The notes: generated by a model from the sequence alone, not told the origin. Counted from the first letter of the stretch, positions 17,156 to 25,980 are shown. The stretch is 52,782 nucleotides of DNA from Bacillus chungangensis (GCF_030812995.1 NZ_JAUSTT010000030.1:1-52782); one strand, 5' to 3'. A program made the numbers and translations.

Positions 17156-17171
17156 GGTTAACGCGTTAAGT
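17156..17171. promoter_or_regulatory. GntR-type operator between gntR and patB
   Basis: GGTTAACGCGTTAAGT contains the perfect 12-bp palindrome TTAACGCGTTAA (17158-17169). It sits about 60 bp from both divergent genes, where the -35 regions of both would lie (leftward TATCAT-like and rightward GATAAT-like -10 boxes are visible). An exact copy is inside the IID gene. Confidence 0.65.
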
Positions 17172-17233
17172 TACAATTTGATAATACCATCGTGTCATTC
17201 ATATTGCAAGTGTTTTCAAAGGAGGAATTTTAA

Positions 17234-18394
17234 ATGTTAAATTTTGACGATATTCCACATCGTAACAATACTTTTTCTGAAAAATGGGATTTACGGAAAG
17301 AAGTTTTTGGCACTGAAGAAGTAGTACCGTTGTGGGTAGCGGATATGGATTTTCGTTGCGCAGATGAAATCTTAGCTGCTATCACCGAAAGAACAAAACA
17401 AGGAGTGTTAGGTTATACTTACCCTCCAGCTGAGTTATTTCATGCTATCCAATACTGGCAAGAAACTAGAAATCAGTGGCAAATAGAAAAAGAAAACTTG
17501 ATCGTAAATAATACCGTTATTTCATCACTTAATGCCCTATTAAGAGTCCTGTCTCAAAAAGAAGATTATATTATGATGTGCACACCTGTGTATTTTCCTT
17601 TTTTCCACACTGTAAATAAACTGAACCGAAAAAATCTTTTTTCAAAACTAGTATTATCCAATAACAACTATACTATGGACTGGGAAGATATTGAACAGAA
17701 AATGCAGCAGTATCAGCCAAAAGTATTTTTGTTGTGTAATCCACATAATCCTAGTGGCCGTGTTTGGAAAAAAGAGGAGTTAGCAAAACTTGCCCAACTA
17801 TGTCAACAATACAATGTAGATATCATTTCTGATGATATTCATAGCGATATTCTCTTTCAAAAAGGAAGCTATACCCCAGCAGCAGTAGCCTATCCGGAAT
17901 ATCGCAATCATATTCATACTCTTTCAGCTCCAACAAAAGCATTTAACTTTGCAGGTTTAAAGTCTTCTTTTGCAATTATTTTCAATGAAAAAATAAGACA
18001 AGATTTTCAACTGAAGCAACAAGAGTTAGGCTATCATAAACTTAATATTTTTGCCATTGAAGCAACGATTGCAGCTTATCAGCATTGTGAATATTGGCTT
18101 GATCGTTTAAATCTTTATTTAAAAGATCATTATGCATGGGTTATGTCCGAGATGAAAGGCACCAGCTTAGAATTGATTCAATCCGATAGTACATTTTTAA
18201 TATGGGTCAAATATGCAAACTCTGCATGTTCTGAACAAGATATTTTCAACAACTTCATTAAACATGGACTAGGTGTACAAATGGGATCACAATTTGGACC
18301 AGGCGGCGAAGGATTCTTTCGTGTCAATATTGGAACTGGCAGACCGTTATTAAAACAACCTATCCAAACTTTAAAGAAACTTTTCTCTTATTGA
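17234..18394 (+). CDS. patB: PatB/MalY-type PLP-dependent C-S lyase
   Basis: A 386-residue fold-type I PLP enzyme of the MalY/PatB group, which cleaves the C-S bond of cystathionine and other cysteine S-conjugates to pyruvate, ammonia and a thiol. The N terminus NFDDIPHRNNTFSEKWD and VPLWVADMDF are family hallmarks. CNPHNPSGRVW is near 168-178, and the PLP lysine is K235 in SAPTKAFNFAGLKSSF. AAAGGAGG lies before the ATG. It is transcribed divergently from gntR and the PTS operon across a shared operator, so its substrate may be linked to the imported sugar. Confidence 0.85.
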   Translation: MLNFDDIPHRNNTFSEKWDLRKEVFGTEEVVPLWVADMDFRCADEILAAITERTKQGVLGYTYPPAELFHAIQYWQETRNQWQIEKENLIVNNTVISSLNALLRVLSQKEDYIMMCTPVYFPFFHTVNKLNRKNLFSKLVLSNNNYTMDWEDIEQKMQQYQPKVFLLCNPHNPSGRVWKKEELAKLAQLCQQYNVDIISDDIHSDILFQKGSYTPAAVAYPEYRNHIHTLSAPTKAFNFAGLKSSFAIIFNEKIRQDFQLKQQELGYHKLNIFAIEATIAAYQHCEYWLDRLNLYLKDHYAWVMSEMKGTSLELIQSDSTFLIWVKYANSACSEQDIFNNFIKHGLGVQMGSQFGPGGEGFFRVNIGTGRPLLKQPIQTLKKLFSY

Positions 18395-18407
18395 CACGTA
18401 AACACAT

Positions 18408-18460
18408 GAAAACCTGGTACTAATGTTTGATTTAGCAGCTAATATTAGTACTAGGTTTTC
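18408..18460 (+). terminator. Large hairpin after patB
   Basis: Stem GAAAACCTGGTACTAAT / ATTAGTACTAGGTTTTC (one mismatch), 19-base loop, then AAACATTTTT. Confidence 0.65.
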
Positions 18461-18531
18461 AAACATTTTTACCTTGTCAGTTTGAATAGATGATCTGATA
18501 ACCTTTTGCAGCCCTCCCATTGAACCTTTTT

Positions 18532-18631
18532 TGCGTTATCAAAATGGTTTTCAACTCTTCCTCTGATAACATATACTGAAACGCATATTGCGATACTATC
18601 GTTCATTTTTTTTAATCATCTATTCTATTAA
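18532..18631 (-). pseudogene. Decayed copy of the Eis-like gene 5' end
   Basis: Positions 18553-18597 match 11262-11306, the 5' part of the Eis-like gene, with one mismatch; weaker identity extends back to 18532 (TGCGTTATCAAAAT) with a short deletion. A second match, CATCTATTCTATTA, corresponds to the region just upstream of that gene. The coding sequence between these blocks is lost, so only about 15 codons remain recognisable (QYAFQYMLSEEELK). Confidence 0.7.
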
Positions 18632-19345
18632 ATACACCTTATCCCCTGCTCGTATCGTTCCTGTTTTAACAACGGAGGCATAGACGCCAAAATGGTTTTT
18701 TCTTTCCTGAACAACCGTTTTTAATAAGGCGGGATCACGTTTTGCATCTTCTGGATCTACTGTAATAATCATGCAGCGCTCACAGTGTCTTTTGACGTAA
18801 AGTTCTACCTCTTCGCCGATTTTCAGTCGTTTCCCAAACCATGTTTCCTCTATAAAAGGGATTTTTTCATTTAACGAAAAAAGCAAATTTGGCCGGAAGC
18901 GACGATAATCAACGTCGTTGCCCCACAATTCCTTTAACTTTTGAATAGAAGCATCTGTGACAAATTGAATATGCTCCTCCTCGATAGCACCTAATGGAAC
19001 TGCTGTTGGCGTATATTGCGTACGCGATACTTTCCGTTTTGCTAGTTGTTCCATCTCACGAATCAATGCTTCATCATCCCAATTAAGCAGTTTTCCGTCT
19101 GGTGTCATTACCTCTACTTTCGGATATGCTGCTAATGATTCTATCCCGTTAAACCTTGCTTTGTAACGTACCATCTCTGGGGCCTGTGTAATCGTTAAAA
19201 ACTTTCCCCGCCTTTTTTCATCTAAAAACGCATGACTGCGGTCGCCATATAGACCGTAGCTCATGACAGTTGTTTCCTGCACCTTTTCCCCTGAAAATGA
19301 TTTGACAGGATGACGAGTAATTTCTTCCAAATATCCAACGAACAT
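18620..19345 (-). CDS. MOSC-domain protein
   Basis: A 241-residue protein. The N-terminal MOSC beta-barrel (GYLEEITRHPVKSFSGEKV, YGLYGDRSHAFLD) is followed by the MOSC core with the conserved cysteines in RHCERCMIITVDP near residues 185-197, the likely molybdenum or sulfur ligand. Relatives include molybdenum-cofactor sulfurase C-termini and YiiM/YcbX-type N-hydroxylated base reductases. GAAGGAGG precedes the ATG at 19345; 14 further in-frame residues upstream are probably not translated. Confidence 0.8.
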   Translation of the reverse strand: MFVGYLEEITRHPVKSFSGEKVQETTVMSYGLYGDRSHAFLDEKRRGKFLTITQAPEMVRYKARFNGIESLAAYPKVEVMTPDGKLLNWDDEALIREMEQLAKRKVSRTQYTPTAVPLGAIEEEHIQFVTDASIQKLKELWGNDVDYRRFRPNLLFSLNEKIPFIEETWFGKRLKIGEEVELYVKRHCERCMIITVDPEDAKRDPALLKTVVQERKNHFGVYASVVKTGTIRAGDKVYLIE

Positions 19346-19559
19346 TGAAACTTCCTCCTTCTCATTTATTTTACTATATTTAGTCATTTAGTAGATGGAT
19401 TTATTGCTCCATATTTTTGAATTTGTCAACAATTCAATCGCTAACAGGGATGCATCTAACTTGATTGAACTAAACTCCATGTTATAATAGAGTTAATGTT
19501 CTGTTATTTTAGTTAACTTTTTATGTAAATTCAATAAAATGAAAAGGAGATAGTACTCA

Positions 19560-20453
19560 TTGACAAAACACCCTCAACGATCCCACGACTCTTTGTTTAA
19601 AGAATTGATTTCATCTTTTTTAGAAGAGTTTGTCCTCGCTTTTTTCCCAGAAGTGTATGAAGAAATTGACTTCCGCAAAACAACTTTGCTCCCGACCGAG
19701 CATATTACGGATATGATCGATGGAAATGTATATCGGGTTGACCTTCTCTTTAAGACCACTTTAAAATATGAAGACGCCTTCATCATTATCCACATTGAGC
19801 CTCAATCATCCTATAAAAAAGGATTCCAAGAAAGAATGTTCCGGTATTTTAGCCTGCTTTATGAAAAACATCGAAAACACGTGATTCCAATTGCCATTTT
19901 CAGTTATAATAAGATGAAAAAAGAAGAAACAACATTCTCCATCAAATTCCCGTTTCTATCCGTCTTACATTTTGAATTTTTAGCTTTACAATTACGCAGA
20001 GAAAATTGGCGCAGCTACCTCAAACAACCAAACCCAGTTACAGCAGCACTTCTTTCAAAAATGGGCTACAAGCATAAAGAAAAAGTCGAAGTAAAAAAAG
20101 GATTTTTGCGAATGTTGGTTAAACTACAAATAACAGAAGCACAAACAAGGCTCGTCACCCGTTTCTTTGAATCTTATTTAATTTTAAACAGTGAAGAAGA
20201 AAAAAAATTACTAAAGGAAATTCCTTTATTAGAAAAAAAGGAGGCAAAAAAAATCATGGAGTTAACTACTTCTTGGGAACGGAAAGGAATGGAAAAAGGC
20301 AAGTTGCAAGGAAAAATGGAAGGGAGACTAGAGGGCAAGTTAGAAGAGAAAAGAAACTTGGCCAAAAAACTATTAATTGATGGTTTTCCTCTTACTAAAG
20401 TTGCTGAACTGACGGAATTATCTGAAGAACAAATGACCGAAATCACAAAATAG
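19560..20453 (+). CDS. Rpn-family PD-(D/E)xK nuclease / putative transposase
   Basis: A 297-residue protein of the Rpn (recombination-promoting nuclease) family. It has SHDSLFKELISSFLEEFVLAFFPEVY at the start, the nuclease core aspartate in RVDLLFKT and the E-x-Q in IIHIEPQSS, and a C-terminal low-complexity repeat region (GKLQGKMEGRLEGKLEEK) followed by a small helical domain. Rpn proteins promote RecA-independent recombination, and some act in phage defence. The start is TTG with AAAAGGAGA nine bases upstream. Monocistronic, with a terminator after it. Confidence 0.8.
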   Translation: MTKHPQRSHDSLFKELISSFLEEFVLAFFPEVYEEIDFRKTTLLPTEHITDMIDGNVYRVDLLFKTTLKYEDAFIIIHIEPQSSYKKGFQERMFRYFSLLYEKHRKHVIPIAIFSYNKMKKEETTFSIKFPFLSVLHFEFLALQLRRENWRSYLKQPNPVTAALLSKMGYKHKEKVEVKKGFLRMLVKLQITEAQTRLVTRFFESYLILNSEEEKKLLKEIPLLEKKEAKKIMELTTSWERKGMEKGKLQGKMEGRLEGKLEEKRNLAKKLLIDGFPLTKVAELTELSEEQMTEITK

Positions 20454-20532
20454 ACCCCCTACTTTCGTTGAACTTCAAACATATCATTAGCTAAAAATGA
20501 TATTGACTCACATCATTTTACATTTTCCTGGT

Positions 20533-20568
20533 AAAAGCCGCTCTTAATATTTAATGGAGCGGCTTTTA
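20533..20568 (+). terminator. Terminator of the rpn-like gene
   Basis: Stem AAAAGCCGCTC / GAGCGGCTTTT with a 13-base loop. Confidence 0.85.
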
Positions 20569-20680
20569 TCGTTGCCACCTTCCCCTTTCATCACTTTTTA
20601 ATATTTTTCCAAAAAACTGTAGGGGGTTGTTGTTGGCCTTCGTCTATTTATGTAGAACGACATTTATAGGGAGGATACAT

Positions 20681-21433
20681 ATGACTACTGTTATGTTAGA
20701 TGTAAAAGAAGTCGATAAAATATATGGTGAAAAGGTAACGTTTCATGCGTTAAAGAAAGTATCTTTTCAAGTGAATAAAGGTGAATTTGTTGGTATCATG
20801 GGGCCATCAGGAAGCGGGAAAACGACGTTGCTCAATACAATTTCAACTATTGATTCCCCGACTAGCGGCACAGTGACAATAAATGGCAGCAATCCATATC
20901 ATTTAAAAAAGGACGGTTTGGCTCATTTTCGCCGCAGAGAGCTAGGGTTTGTTTTTCAAGATTTTAATTTGCTAGATACGTTGACTGTGAGGCAAAATAT
21001 TTTGTTGCCGCTCACGTTGGATGGCCGCAGTAGGAAAGAGATGGAAAAGCGTCTGCAGGATATTGCCCATCATTTAGGGATTGAGGGAATTTTGCAGAAA
21101 AGAACTTTTGAGATTTCGGGTGGTCAAGCACAGCGGACAGCCATTGCTCGCGCCGTTATTCACGATCCAAGTATTGTCTTAGCAGATGAGCCGACAGGAA
21201 ATTTAGATTCTAATGCGAGTGAAGATGTATTATCCATTCTACGGCAATTAAATAAACAAGGGGCAACGATGATCATGGTCACGCATGATGCGTATGCTGC
21301 AAGTTTTTGTGATCGGATTTTATTTATTAAAGATGGTAAGCTGCGGGCAGAAATCAAGAGATCAGCAACACAGGAACTATTCCAGAAAGAGATTTCCGCA
21401 ACACTTTCTTCATTAAGGGGGAGTGAGGCATGA
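20681..21433 (+). CDS. BceA-type ABC transporter ATPase
   Basis: A 250-residue ATP-binding subunit. Walker A GPSGSGKT is at residues 41-48, the signature ISGGQAQR and Walker B IVLADEPTGNLDS follow, with the MacB/Bce-type Q-loop FVFQDFNLLDTLTV. AGGGAGG precedes the ATG at 20681; an in-frame ATG 54 bp upstream has no ribosome site. It overlaps the permease gene by four bases (ATGA). With its large FtsX-like permease it forms a Bce-type exporter, a family that releases cell-wall precursors from peptide antibiotics such as bacitracin. Confidence 0.88.
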   Translation: MTTVMLDVKEVDKIYGEKVTFHALKKVSFQVNKGEFVGIMGPSGSGKTTLLNTISTIDSPTSGTVTINGSNPYHLKKDGLAHFRRRELGFVFQDFNLLDTLTVRQNILLPLTLDGRSRKEMEKRLQDIAHHLGIEGILQKRTFEISGGQAQRTAIARAVIHDPSIVLADEPTGNLDSNASEDVLSILRQLNKQGATMIMVTHDAYAASFCDRILFIKDGKLRAEIKRSATQELFQKEISATLSSLRGSEA

Positions 21434-23400
21434 GCATGAAAGACCTTGCGCTTAGCAATGTAAAGAATCGCAAGCGTTCCTATGGCGCTCATTTTTTTAG
21501 CAGCTCGTTTGCGGTGATGATCTTTTTTATTTATGCGATTCTTATTTACCATCCGCAATTAAAAGATGGCATTCAGGCAACAAGTCCAAGTATGGCAAAG
21601 TTTGCGACGATGGGCATGCAAGTATCACAATACGTGATTGTGATCTTTTCCTTCTTTTTTATCATGTATTCTGTTAGTGCGTTTTTACAAACACGCAAAA
21701 AAGAATTTGGTCTCATGATGATGCTAGGAATGACTAATCGCCAATTAAATCGCTTGCTTTTTATCGAAAATATGATTATCGGCTGCTTGTCGATCGTGAC
21801 TGGTATTGCAGCTGGTTTGCTGTTTTCCAAAGTGTTTTTATTCGGAGCGGAGAAACTGCTTATGCTTGATAAAGGATTGAAATTTTTTATTCCTTGGAAA
21901 GGCGTCGGTTTAACATTCGGTATCTTCTTTCTCGTGTTTATGATTATTTCTTTATTTACCTCGCGTTTTGTCCGTGTAAATGAAATGATAGAATTGCTGA
22001 AAGGCGATCGCAAGCCGAAAAAAGAACCGAAACCATCGATTTTCCTTTCATTTTTAGCACTGCTTTTTATCGGGGCTAGTTATATACTTGTGTATCTGTT
22101 TGCGACAGAACCCTCGTTTGCAGAATTGCATATTTTATTGGCTGTCGTGTTATTTGCCATTATCGGAACATACTTTTTGTTTAGCCAGCTTAATGTTTTC
22201 GTCATGAAAAAACTACAGAAAAATGAAGCTTTGCTCTTTAGAAGAACAAATATGCTGACGATTCCAGAATTGACTTACAGAATGCGTGATAATTCGAATA
22301 TGTTCTTTATGATTGCGATTGTTTCTGCAGTCGCGTTTACAGCAGTCGGGACTATCGCTGCTGCCGGCAATCAAGTGAATCTAGTGAAAACTGGAAATCC
22401 ATATGCTGTGTACTATCATTCCTACGGCAATAATGAACAAGAAAATGAGCATGTGGCCCTGATTGAAAAAGAAATGTCGAATGCTGGTTTCGCTAACAAA
22501 AAAGCCCATTTGGCTATCAAGCCACTGCTACATGTAGAAGGTCAAAATTATATGGAAGTCATGTCGGCCTCTACTTTTAATAAAGCCTCGCAGCTTTTTA
22601 ATGGCCAACAAATATCGCTATCAGAAAATGAAGCTGTCCTCATTCCAGGAACCATCATGAATGATGTAGATTTTAAAACTACAGCAGATGGAATGGATAC
22701 ACTTCTTATCGGAGAGCTGAACGAAGAACTCCAAGTATCTGATATGATCAATGAACTTATCGTTCCACAATACCAGTTTTCAAACATCATTGCGGTTATT
22801 CCAGACGACATATATGACCGCATCCCTACTTTTACACAAGAAGAGGATGATTTTAGAAGCGAGCAACAATTAATCGGCTATGTAGTAGATGATATTTTAA
22901 CAACAACAAATGTGTCACAAACCATTTTTGATAAAATTTATCAATCTGAAGATGTGATGTATAACGGGTCATTCTCTTTTCATTCGTTAGCGCAAGATTA
23001 CATCATGTCTAAGCAAATGAATGGCATTTTACTCATTGTTGGTTTACTCGTAGGTATTGTGTTCTTTGTCAGTGCTAGTAGTTTCATATACTTCCGCCTT
23101 TACTCAGACGTAGACCGCGACCGTAGACAATATCGAATGATTTCGAAACTAGGATTAACACGCAAAGAATTGAGTAAAGTGTTGACAACGCAGCTCTTTA
23201 TTTTATTTTTTGCCCCTATCATCGTCGCTTGCATCCATAGCGGAATGGCATTTTTCGCATTGCAGCAATTGTTGAAGGATATGTGGTCCATTGCCGGCAC
23301 TACTTTGATCGTTTTAGCCTTCTTCCTTGCGCTGCAAATCGTTTATTATCTCATCATCCGTTGGCGCTATGTGAAGATGATGCAGCGGGAGCTTGTCTAA
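21430..23400 (+). CDS. BceB-type FtsX permease
   Basis: A 656-residue permease with ten predicted helices: one near residue 20, three around 55-175, a group at 200-290, and the last three after 545. A large extracellular domain lies between about residues 310 and 540, the mark of BceB/YxdM-type peptide sensors. The N terminus MSMKDLALSNVKNRKRSYGAHFFSSSF is typical. Translationally coupled to the ATPase gene. No BceRS-type two-component system lies beside it, which is unusual. Confidence 0.88.
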   Translation: MSMKDLALSNVKNRKRSYGAHFFSSSFAVMIFFIYAILIYHPQLKDGIQATSPSMAKFATMGMQVSQYVIVIFSFFFIMYSVSAFLQTRKKEFGLMMMLGMTNRQLNRLLFIENMIIGCLSIVTGIAAGLLFSKVFLFGAEKLLMLDKGLKFFIPWKGVGLTFGIFFLVFMIISLFTSRFVRVNEMIELLKGDRKPKKEPKPSIFLSFLALLFIGASYILVYLFATEPSFAELHILLAVVLFAIIGTYFLFSQLNVFVMKKLQKNEALLFRRTNMLTIPELTYRMRDNSNMFFMIAIVSAVAFTAVGTIAAAGNQVNLVKTGNPYAVYYHSYGNNEQENEHVALIEKEMSNAGFANKKAHLAIKPLLHVEGQNYMEVMSASTFNKASQLFNGQQISLSENEAVLIPGTIMNDVDFKTTADGMDTLLIGELNEELQVSDMINELIVPQYQFSNIIAVIPDDIYDRIPTFTQEEDDFRSEQQLIGYVVDDILTTTNVSQTIFDKIYQSEDVMYNGSFSFHSLAQDYIMSKQMNGILLIVGLLVGIVFFVSASSFIYFRLYSDVDRDRRQYRMISKLGLTRKELSKVLTTQLFILFFAPIIVACIHSGMAFFALQQLLKDMWSIAGTTLIVLAFFLALQIVYYLIIRWRYVKMMQRELV

Positions 23401-23420
23401 ATCAGTTAATCACATTGTAT

Positions 23421-23469
23421 GGAGTCTTCCTCTCATCATCAGCTTTGGTATGAGGAAGTACTCCTTTTT
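23421..23469 (+). terminator. Terminator of the Bce-type operon
   Basis: Long stem built from GGAGT, CTTCCTC and TCAT pairing with ATGAGGAAG and ACTCC, followed by TTTTT. Confidence 0.8.
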
Positions 23470-23551
23470 CACTTTTATCATCTTTACTTTACCTAGCAAC
23501 GATAATAGAATAGAGGGAAAAAACGACTGTTTATTGGAGAGGGAGAAATGA

Positions 23552-24016
23552 ATGGATCAATACGATTTAAAAATAAAAGAATATATGAAGAAAACGAATA
23601 TGGATGCAGAACATCTTGTCTTAAATAAATCATGTCACACTGTAGCGGAAGCTGCCGAAGCAGTCAATGCATCTATTCATCAATTTGTTAAAAACATTTG
23701 TATGATAGATCAGGATGGAAATTTGATCGTTGCCATTGTAAAGGGGGAAGATCGGGCTAGTACTTCACGAGTAAGTAAAGCAATGAATATAGAAAGGCCA
23801 CGGTTAGCTGACGAAAATGAGGTACTAGAAGGTACAGGCTATCCAGCAGGCGGTGTTCCCTCTTTGGGCTATGATGCAATCTTTTTAATTGATCCGAACG
23901 TAGCGGAACTGGAGGAAATATACACAGGCGGCGGCTCCACTCATTCTTTAGTAAAAATAAAGGTAGAACATCTACTAAAAATAAACAAAGGCAAAATCGT
24001 TCGTGTACGGAAGTAA
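23552..24016 (+). CDS. YbaK/EbsC-type aminoacyl-tRNA deacylase
   Basis: A 154-residue protein of the YbaK/ProX superfamily, which hydrolyses mischarged tRNA (Cys-tRNAPro or Ala-tRNAPro) in trans. The conserved VKGEDRASTSRVSKAMN and the C-terminal GGVPSLGYDAIFLIDPNV and YTGGGSTHSLVKI motifs are visible. GGAGAGGGAGAAATGA leads into the start. Monocistronic, terminator at 24052-24075. Confidence 0.85.
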   Translation: MDQYDLKIKEYMKKTNMDAEHLVLNKSCHTVAEAAEAVNASIHQFVKNICMIDQDGNLIVAIVKGEDRASTSRVSKAMNIERPRLADENEVLEGTGYPAGGVPSLGYDAIFLIDPNVAELEEIYTGGGSTHSLVKIKVEHLLKINKGKIVRVRK

Positions 24017-24051
24017 AAAACACAAATCTGCATTTTACAAAATAAGTACTT

Positions 24052-24075
24052 AAACAGGTAGAGAAAAATTTCTCC
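24052..24075 (+). terminator. Terminator after the ybaK-like gene
   Basis: Stem AAACAGGT-GAGAAA / TTTCTC-ACCTG followed by TTTTT. Confidence 0.75.
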
Positions 24076-24187
24076 ACCTGTTTTTGGTATGTCCTCGGGC
24101 GATAAACAGCGTAATTTCCGCTTATAAACCGGTGAAATTGCCTTATAAAATAATACATTTAGTTGGTAACTAACCCACTCCCATTGG

Positions 24188-24357
24188 CTAATTCTTCCCG
24201 ATTGTCATCGCCGCTTCTACTTTTCCAATCTCCGCTTTTGGGCTTCCTTTCATTACCGAATAAAGATAACCGCTTATGCCGCCGACAAACATTGGAATAA
24301 GCCAGGCAACTCCCTGTTCGTATAATGGCAGAAAACCGCTGTCGTTAATCCTGTTAA
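24188..24357 (-). pseudogene. brnQ: BrnQ C-terminal remnant
   Basis: The minus frame ending in TAG at 24188 reads INDSGFLPLYEQGVAWLIP and then GGISGYLYSV, the C-terminal end of branched-chain amino-acid carrier BrnQ. Nothing of the upstream 380 or so residues remains, so it is a deletion remnant. Confidence 0.6.
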
Positions 24358-24379
24358 TAGAATAACAATGCCATTCCTG

Positions 24380-24525
24380 TTGAAGCGAGAATTATGCAGC
24401 TACAAATAAAATTCTTAAGGAAATGGTCGAGAGAAAAACTTTTCGCGAGGATTTATATTATCGTTTAAATGTTCTCTCCCTCTCCATTCCGCCCCTTAGA
24501 GAGCGAAGCGAGGATGTTTTTGCCT
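24380..24525 (+). pseudogene. Sigma-54 activator central-domain remnant
   Basis: The plus strand reads VEARIM, then after a one-base loss [40 protein letters not shown]: the conserved AAA+ stretch of RocR/LevR/NtrC-type sigma-54 activators. Both ends are missing and one frameshift is present, so it cannot work. Confidence 0.75.
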
Positions 24526-24538
24526 TTTGGGAACGTAG

Positions 24539-25060
24539 TCATTCGCTCTTCGCTCCTTTGCATGCCTCAGCAAGTTTGGAATAGTAGTCCACAAAGATAC
24601 TTGTTATGCTGCCTATAAGAGCACTCCCAATAATATCTGACGGATAATGATGTCCAACCCAGATGCGTGAAAGTCCTGTCAACATCGACAATCCCCACAT
24701 GATCATGCCGAGAAATCGGTCGCGAAGAAAGATAGATGTAGAGATAGCAAACACAAGTAACGTATGTTTGCTCGGAAAGGAAGAATTCGTTTTTGCAGGA
24801 ATAAGAATCCCTACGCAGCGATTGATAAACGGACGAGGCCTAAAATACATTATTTTCATTACTATGTGAATGATCATCGTCACAATTGCAGATGTTATTG
24901 CATTTGTAGTCACTTTTTGCGAGCATTTTCGGAACCACATAAAAATCAACACAATCATAAATACAAACCGAATTTTATTTGAAATCAATATCATCAGCAT
25001 ATCCAATGGTGTACAACGGCCTGCCAGTCCATTGATCGCCCGAAACATTTTGTCGTCCAT
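24539..25060 (-). CDS. PAP2-family membrane phosphatase (BcrC-like)
   Basis: A 173-residue membrane phosphatase with all three PAP2 motifs: KIMYFRPRP (near 69-77), FPSKH (near 95-99) and [12 protein letters not shown] (near 130-141). It has about five helices. Small PAP2 proteins of this kind include BcrC-type undecaprenyl diphosphatases, which recycle the cell-wall lipid carrier and give bacitracin resistance. The ribosome site AAGGAGCTG lies before the ATG. The 3' end abuts pseudogene debris, so the C-terminus may have been reshaped. Confidence 0.8.
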   Translation of the reverse strand: MDDKMFRAINGLAGRCTPLDMLMILISNKIRFVFMIVLIFMWFRKCSQKVTTNAITSAIVTMIIHIVMKIMYFRPRPFINRCVGILIPAKTNSSFPSKHTLLVFAISTSIFLRDRFLGMIMWGLSMLTGLSRIWVGHHYPSDIIGSALIGSITSIFVDYYSKLAEACKGAKSE

Positions 25061-25159
25061 TACTTGCAGCTCCTTTTTATTCGATATGCTTATTGTTGCC
25101 TTTGCTAAGTAAAAACATGTAGGAACTTTATTGGTAGAAACTTATCTTGTCCATATATG

Positions 25160-25195
25160 AAAAAACCGATTTTTTCTATAGTTAGAAAAAATCGG
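25160..25195 (-). terminator. Terminator of the SMR operon
   Basis: Stem CCGATTTTTTCTA / TAGAAAAAATCGG with a 4-base loop, followed by TTTTTT on the minus strand. Confidence 0.85.
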
Positions 25196-25205
25196 CTGTC
25201 TTGTT

Positions 25206-25568
25206 TTAATGAATCGTATCTTGTCCTTCTAAAATTTTGGCTGTCTTTTCACCTTTAGATTTGTTAATAAGGACGATCCCAAAGATTACTAAAAACAGAG
25301 CGAAAATTTTAAAAAAGCTCAAATTCTCTCCGAATAATATAACACCAATAATAGCCGTTAATGCAGTTCCAACGCCAGACCAAGTCGCATAGGCAACAGA
25401 CAATGCCATACTTTTAAGTGCTAAACTCAAGAAAAAGAAAGATGCTAAGAATCCAATGATTACACCTATGCTAGGTCCTAATCGGGAAAAACCATTTGAT
25501 AATTTTAGCATTGATGATCCGAATAACTCACATGTGATAGCAAACGCTAAATAAAGAACACCTTTCAT
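25206..25568 (-). CDS. SMR family multidrug exporter subunit (second of pair)
   Basis: A 120-residue four-helix protein of the small multidrug resistance family. The essential membrane glutamate is E14 in AITCELFGSSMLKLSNGF, and AYATWSGVGTALTAIIG is the central-helix signature of the quaternary-ammonium type. It carries a longer hydrophilic tail than its partner. It follows the other SMR gene by 18 bp; such pairs (EbrAB, YkkCD, NepAB) work as heterodimers with opposite membrane orientation. Confidence 0.85.
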   Translation of the reverse strand: MKGVLYLAFAITCELFGSSMLKLSNGFSRLGPSIGVIIGFLASFFFLSLALKSMALSVAYATWSGVGTALTAIIGVILFGENLSFFKIFALFLVIFGIVLINKSKGEKTAKILEGQDTIH

Positions 25569-25586
25569 CAGACTTCTCCCTTGTCT

Positions 25587-25904
25587 TTAATTCGTTAAAT
25601 TTAATAAAGCGAGACCAACGACTAAGATAATGATCCCTGCAACACCTTGCTTGCTTATTTTTTCTTGAAAGAAAAGAACGCCTATTAGCGCGGTTAAGAT
25701 AGTCCCTAAACCACTCCACGCAGCATAAACAAAACCTAAAGGAAGAGTTTCCAGTGTTATGCCAAGTAAATAAAGGGCTAATCCATATCCCGCTAGTACA
25801 CCCAACACAGGAAAAAAACGTGCAAAGCCGTTTGACAACTTCAGCATCGTTGATCCGAAAACTTCTGATACAATGGAGATTCCTAAAAGCAAGTAGGCGA
25901 TCAT
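25587..25904 (-). CDS. SMR family multidrug exporter subunit (first of pair)
   Basis: A 105-residue SMR protein, four helices, with E14 in GISIVSEVFGSTMLKLSNGF and FVYAAWSGLGTILTALIG. GAGGAGG precedes the ATG. It is the first gene of a two-gene operon ending at the terminator at 25160-25195. The WSG(V/L)GT motif points to cationic drug export rather than guanidinium export. I looked for a guanidine riboswitch upstream and did not see one. Confidence 0.85.
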   Translation of the reverse strand: MIAYLLLGISIVSEVFGSTMLKLSNGFARFFPVLGVLAGYGLALYLLGITLETLPLGFVYAAWSGLGTILTALIGVLFFQEKISKQGVAGIIILVVGLALLNLTN

Positions 25905-25980
25905 TGTTGTTCATCCTCCTCTACTCTTTTCAAAGAGGTACCGAAAATGTATTATTTTTGTTGATTAATCTTAACACGCA

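Noticed and set aside
25528-25914. 128-codon frame overlapping the paired SMR genes
   Set aside because: It is out of frame with two well-supported SMR genes and has no family match.
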